Positions 5,336 through 7,208 of a stretch of DNA of 7,208 bases are shown here, piece by piece; the first letter of the stretch is position 1; each line of letters starts with the position of its first letter. This DNA comes from Kiritimatiellia bacterium (GTDB lineage Bacteria; Verrucomicrobiota; Kiritimatiellia; RFP12; UBA1067), in NCBI GenBank assembly GCA_024405335.1, contig JAKSOX010000102.1, forward strand, positions 1 to 7,208, written 5' to 3'. The notes under the pieces were generated by a model. It ran no database searches. It was not told where the DNA came from and saw nothing but the letters and a program-made list of their open reading frames with translations. The translations under genes were made by a program, and so were the position numbers.

Positions 5336-6487
5336 TCACCCCAGCCCGTTCGACACGCCGAACACGGCGCTCACGATGGCGTAGATCACGAAGCCCACGG
5401 GCACCGCGATCATGCCGATCAGAATCGGCCCGAGCGCGTTCGTCAACGACGAGATGTTGCGGTCCATGTCCTTCTGGTAGCGCTTGCCGATGTGTTCCAG
5501 CGAAGAAGTCAGGTTGCCGGCCTGCTCGCCCACGGCGAGCATGTCCGTCATCATCCGCGGGAACACGCCGCTCGCCGCCAGCGGACCGGAAATGGAAGTG
5601 CCGTCCGTCACGCGCTTGCGCGCCGTGGCGAGCGCCTGCCCGATCATCGCGTTGCCGCACGTCGATTCGAGGATCCGCAGGGCGTTCAGCACGTTCACGC
5701 CGTTCGTCAGCAGCGTCTTGAGCGTGAACGCCAGCGACGAATAGGCGCCCGTCGCCACGATGCCCTTCACGAGCGGGATCTTCAGCAGCCAGCCGTCCGT
5801 CACGAGCTGGCCCTGCGGCGTCTTGCGCCATTTCAGGAACAGCGCCACCGCCGCCACCAGCCCCACCGCCACCAGCCAGCCGTAGGAAATCAGGAATTCG
5901 CTCAACCCCACCAGAAACAACGTCGGCCCCGGCAGTTTCGTGCCCATCGCGTCGAACATCTTCTGGAACTTGGGGATGATCCACGTGAGCATCAGCACCA
6001 CCGCCGCCACGCCGAAGCCGAGCACGATGCACGGATACGCGAGCGCGCCCTTGATCTTGGACGTCATCGCGTCGTTGCGTTCGTAGTGCTCCACCAGCCG
6101 CCCCAGCACTTCCGTCATCGCGCCGGACGCCTCGCCCGCGCGCAGCATGTTGCCGTAAAGCGGCGGGAACGTCTTGGGATGCCGGGCCACGGCGTCCGAA
6201 AAGTTTTCGCCGTTCGCGATCCGTTCGGCCAGGTCCTTGGCGATGCGGCGCTGCGCGCTGTTTTCCTCGCCCTGGTTCGCCAGGCACGAAAGCGCCTGCC
6301 CGAGCGTCATGCCCGCGTCCAGAAGGTCGGCGAGCTCGCCGGTGAAAAGCAGCACGTCCGCGCGCTTCATCACCGGCTCGCCGCCGCCGCCGATCTCCAT
6401 GTTCCAGCTGAAGCCGGATCCGCCGCCCGCTTTCGCGGGCGCGGCTTTTTTCTTCTTCGACGGAACTTGGGACCGGGTTTTGACCAT
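5336..6487 (-). CDS. gspF: Type II secretion inner-membrane platform protein GspF (PilC family)
   Basis: Polytopic inner-membrane protein that in T2SS and type IV pilus systems links the assembly ATPase to pseudopilin insertion. From the ATG at 6487 it has 383 residues. It has two tandem T2SSF domains (about 44-167 and 247-369), each with a repeat of the FT.EL..LL.AG.....AL type, and the paired motifs MLRAGEASG (114-122) and MLAVGEQAG (316-324). Three hydrophobic segments are visible at about 154-173, 203-219 and 352-376, matching the usual three-helix topology. Residues 1-43 are rich in Lys, Ala and Gly and do not resemble the conserved N-terminal cytoplasmic segment usually found before the first domain. 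Start choice: ATG 6487 follows a weak AGCGGA stretch. The alternative ATG at 6523 would add 12 residues, has no clear ribosome-binding site and lies in a hairpin loop. It starts the gsp block 61 bases after serA. Its usual partner GspE is not upstream. It could be called PilC, but the GspG-K neighbours favour GspF. Confidence 0.93.
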   Translation of the reverse strand: MVKTRSQVPSKKKKAAPAKAGGGSGFSWNMEIGGGGEPVMKRADVLLFTGELADLLDAGMTLGQALSCLANQGEENSAQRRIAKDLAERIANGENFSDAVARHPKTFPPLYGNMLRAGEASGAMTEVLGRLVEHYERNDAMTSKIKGALAYPCIVLGFGVAAVVLMLTWIIPKFQKMFDAMGTKLPGPTLFLVGLSEFLISYGWLVAVGLVAAVALFLKWRKTPQGQLVTDGWLLKIPLVKGIVATGAYSSLAFTLKTLLTNGVNVLNALRILESTCGNAMIGQALATARKRVTDGTSISGPLAASGVFPRMMTDMLAVGEQAGNLTSSLEHIGKRYQKDMDRNISSLTNALGPILIGMIAVPVGFVIYAIVSAVFGVSNGLG

Positions 6488-6500
6488 GTTTTTCCGCTCT

Positions 6501-6542
6501 GCGGGGCCCGCGAAGCGCACCATGCGCGACGCGGTCCCCCGC
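6501..6542 (-). other. Long imperfect inverted repeat in the serA-gspF spacer
   Basis: Read on the minus strand, GCGGGG (6537-6542) pairs with CCCCGC (6501-6506). CCGCG (6530-6534) pairs with CGCGG (6508-6512). GCGCA (6523-6527) pairs with TGCGC (6515-6519) around a TGG loop. That gives 16 base pairs in three blocks separated by small internal loops. In the minus direction it is followed by AGAGCGGAAAAAC and has no T-tract, so it is not a standard intrinsic terminator for serA. On the plus strand it is followed by a T-rich run (TTTACGTTATTT), but no gene is seen reading that way. It may be an mRNA processing or stability element, or part of the gspF leader. The pairing is directly visible; the role is unknown. 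Confidence 0.6.
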
Positions 6543-6548
6543 TTTACG

Positions 6549-7208
6549 TTATTTCACCACGCGCACCCGGATGACGGATTCGCTCTTGGAAAGCGCGTCC
6601 ACCACGTCCGGCGGCACCGGCGAATCCACGTCGATGAGCGTGTAGGCGAATTCGCCGCGGCTCTTGTTCGCGATCGCGTCGATGTTCACCTTCGCCGCGC
6701 CGAGGATGCCCGTGAACGTGCCGATCATGTTCGCCACGTTCTTGTGGCAGATCGCGATGCGCCCGGGCTTGTTGCACGGACCGAGCGAGCACGCCGGGTA
6801 GTTCACCGAGTTGACCACGTTGCCGTTCTCGAGGAAGTCGCGCATTTCCTTCACCGCCATCACCGCGCAGTTGTCCTCGGCCTCTTCCGTGGAAGCGCCC
6901 AGGTGCGGAATCACGATGCAGCCCTTCTGGCCGGCCGTGGTGGCGTTGGGGAAGTCGGACACGTACTTGCGCACCTTGCCCGCCTCGATCGCCGCCAGCA
7001 TGTCCTTCTCGTTCACCAGCGCGTCGCGCGCGGCGTTGACGACGATCACGCCGTTCTTCATCATCGCGAGCGCCTCGGCGTTGATCATGCCCTTGGTGGA
7101 CTCGAGCGCCGGCACGTGGATGGTGATGAAGTCGCACTCGCGGTAGATCGACTCCACGTTCTTGCAGTGCTTCACCGCGCGGCTCAGGTTCCACGCCGCG
7201 TCGATCGA
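6549..7208 (-). CDS. serA: D-3-phosphoglycerate dehydrogenase, C-terminal part (5' end outside window)
   Basis: Cytosolic enzyme that oxidises 3-phosphoglycerate to 3-phosphohydroxypyruvate with NAD+, the first step of serine synthesis. The frame stays open to the right edge and encodes 219 residues ending in TAA. The first visible residues (SIDAAWNLSRAV) already match the family, so the GTG at 7175 is internal and not the start. Visible parts are the end of the NAD-binding domain with NAAR (active-site Arg at fragment residue 61), VSDFP (about 83-87), PHLGAST with the catalytic His at residue 102, and a C-terminal ACT domain (about 148-219) that in this family binds serine or another amino-acid effector. 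The protein appears to be the short type with a single ACT domain and no intervening domain, so I estimate that over a third is missing upstream. The canonical catalytic Glu after the D-V-F region is not obvious: the segment reads DFPNATTAGQKG. Identity as a D-2-hydroxyacid dehydrogenase of the SerA type is secure. Substrate preference is inferred from the ACT domain. Confidence 0.93.
   Translation of the reverse strand, partial: SIDAAWNLSRAVKHCKNVESIYRECDFITIHVPALESTKGMINAEALAMMKNGVIVVNAARDALVNEKDMLAAIEAGKVRKYVSDFPNATTAGQKGCIVIPHLGASTEEAEDNCAVMAVKEMRDFLENGNVVNSVNYPACSLGPCNKPGRIAICHKNVANMIGTFTGILGAAKVNIDAIANKSRGEFAYTLIDVDSPVPPDVVDALSKSESVIRVRVVK

Noticed and set aside
6501..6542. Intrinsic terminator for serA
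   Set aside because: The hairpin is strong, but no T-tract follows it on the minus strand. It is listed as an inverted repeat of unknown role.
4883..6574. Plus-strand open frame of 563 codons
   Set aside because: Antisense to gspG and gspF. The His/Arg-rich composition and lack of motifs mark it as a shadow.

Overview
This is a GC-rich, gap-free stretch in which every supportable gene lies on the minus strand. In transcription order (right to left) it reads serA (3' part only), gspF, gspG, gspH, gspI, gspJ, gspK and recN. Coding density is close to 100%. I see no tRNA, rRNA, CRISPR array, insertion sequence or other mobile element.

The core is a block of six type II secretion (T2SS) genes in the canonical order F-G-H-I-J-K. 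It encodes the inner-membrane platform protein GspF, the major pseudopilin GspG and the four minor pseudopilins GspH, GspI, GspJ and GspK. All five pseudopilins begin with a short basic leader, a Gly at the prepilin-peptidase cleavage site and a hydrophobic N-terminal helix. GspG, H, I and J have the expected Glu at position +5 of the mature protein, and GspK has the diagnostic non-acidic residue there. In the family model GspI-J-K form the tip of the pseudopilus, GspH joins it, GspG builds the shaft, and GspF couples assembly to the ATPase GspE. GspC, D, E, L, M and the prepilin peptidase are not encoded here, so the rest of the machine must lie elsewhere or be absent.

The genes are very tightly packed. 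H/I, I/J and J/K each overlap by 4 bases (GTGA, ATGA, GTGA). The recN ATG directly follows the gspK stop (TAAATG). Strong GGAGG-type ribosome-binding sites sit inside the end of each upstream gene. This implies one transcript with coupled translation from gspH through recN. serA, which makes the serine precursor 3-phosphohydroxypyruvate, lies upstream and is separated from gspF by a short spacer holding a long imperfect hairpin. recN, a double-strand-break repair ATPase, ends the window 11 bases from its left edge.

The organism is a diderm bacterium with high GC. The RecN Walker B region (DEID.NVGGE style) and the short SerA type with a DFP motif and one ACT domain suggest the PVC group (Verrucomicrobiota, Kiritimatiellota or Lentisphaerota). 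That is inference from motif style and is weakly held. The window is mostly a recognisable housekeeping and secretion region. The points of interest are the serA-gsp-recN linkage, a GspF lacking its usual N-terminal segment, acidic inserts in the minor pseudopilins, and variant ATPase motifs in RecN.
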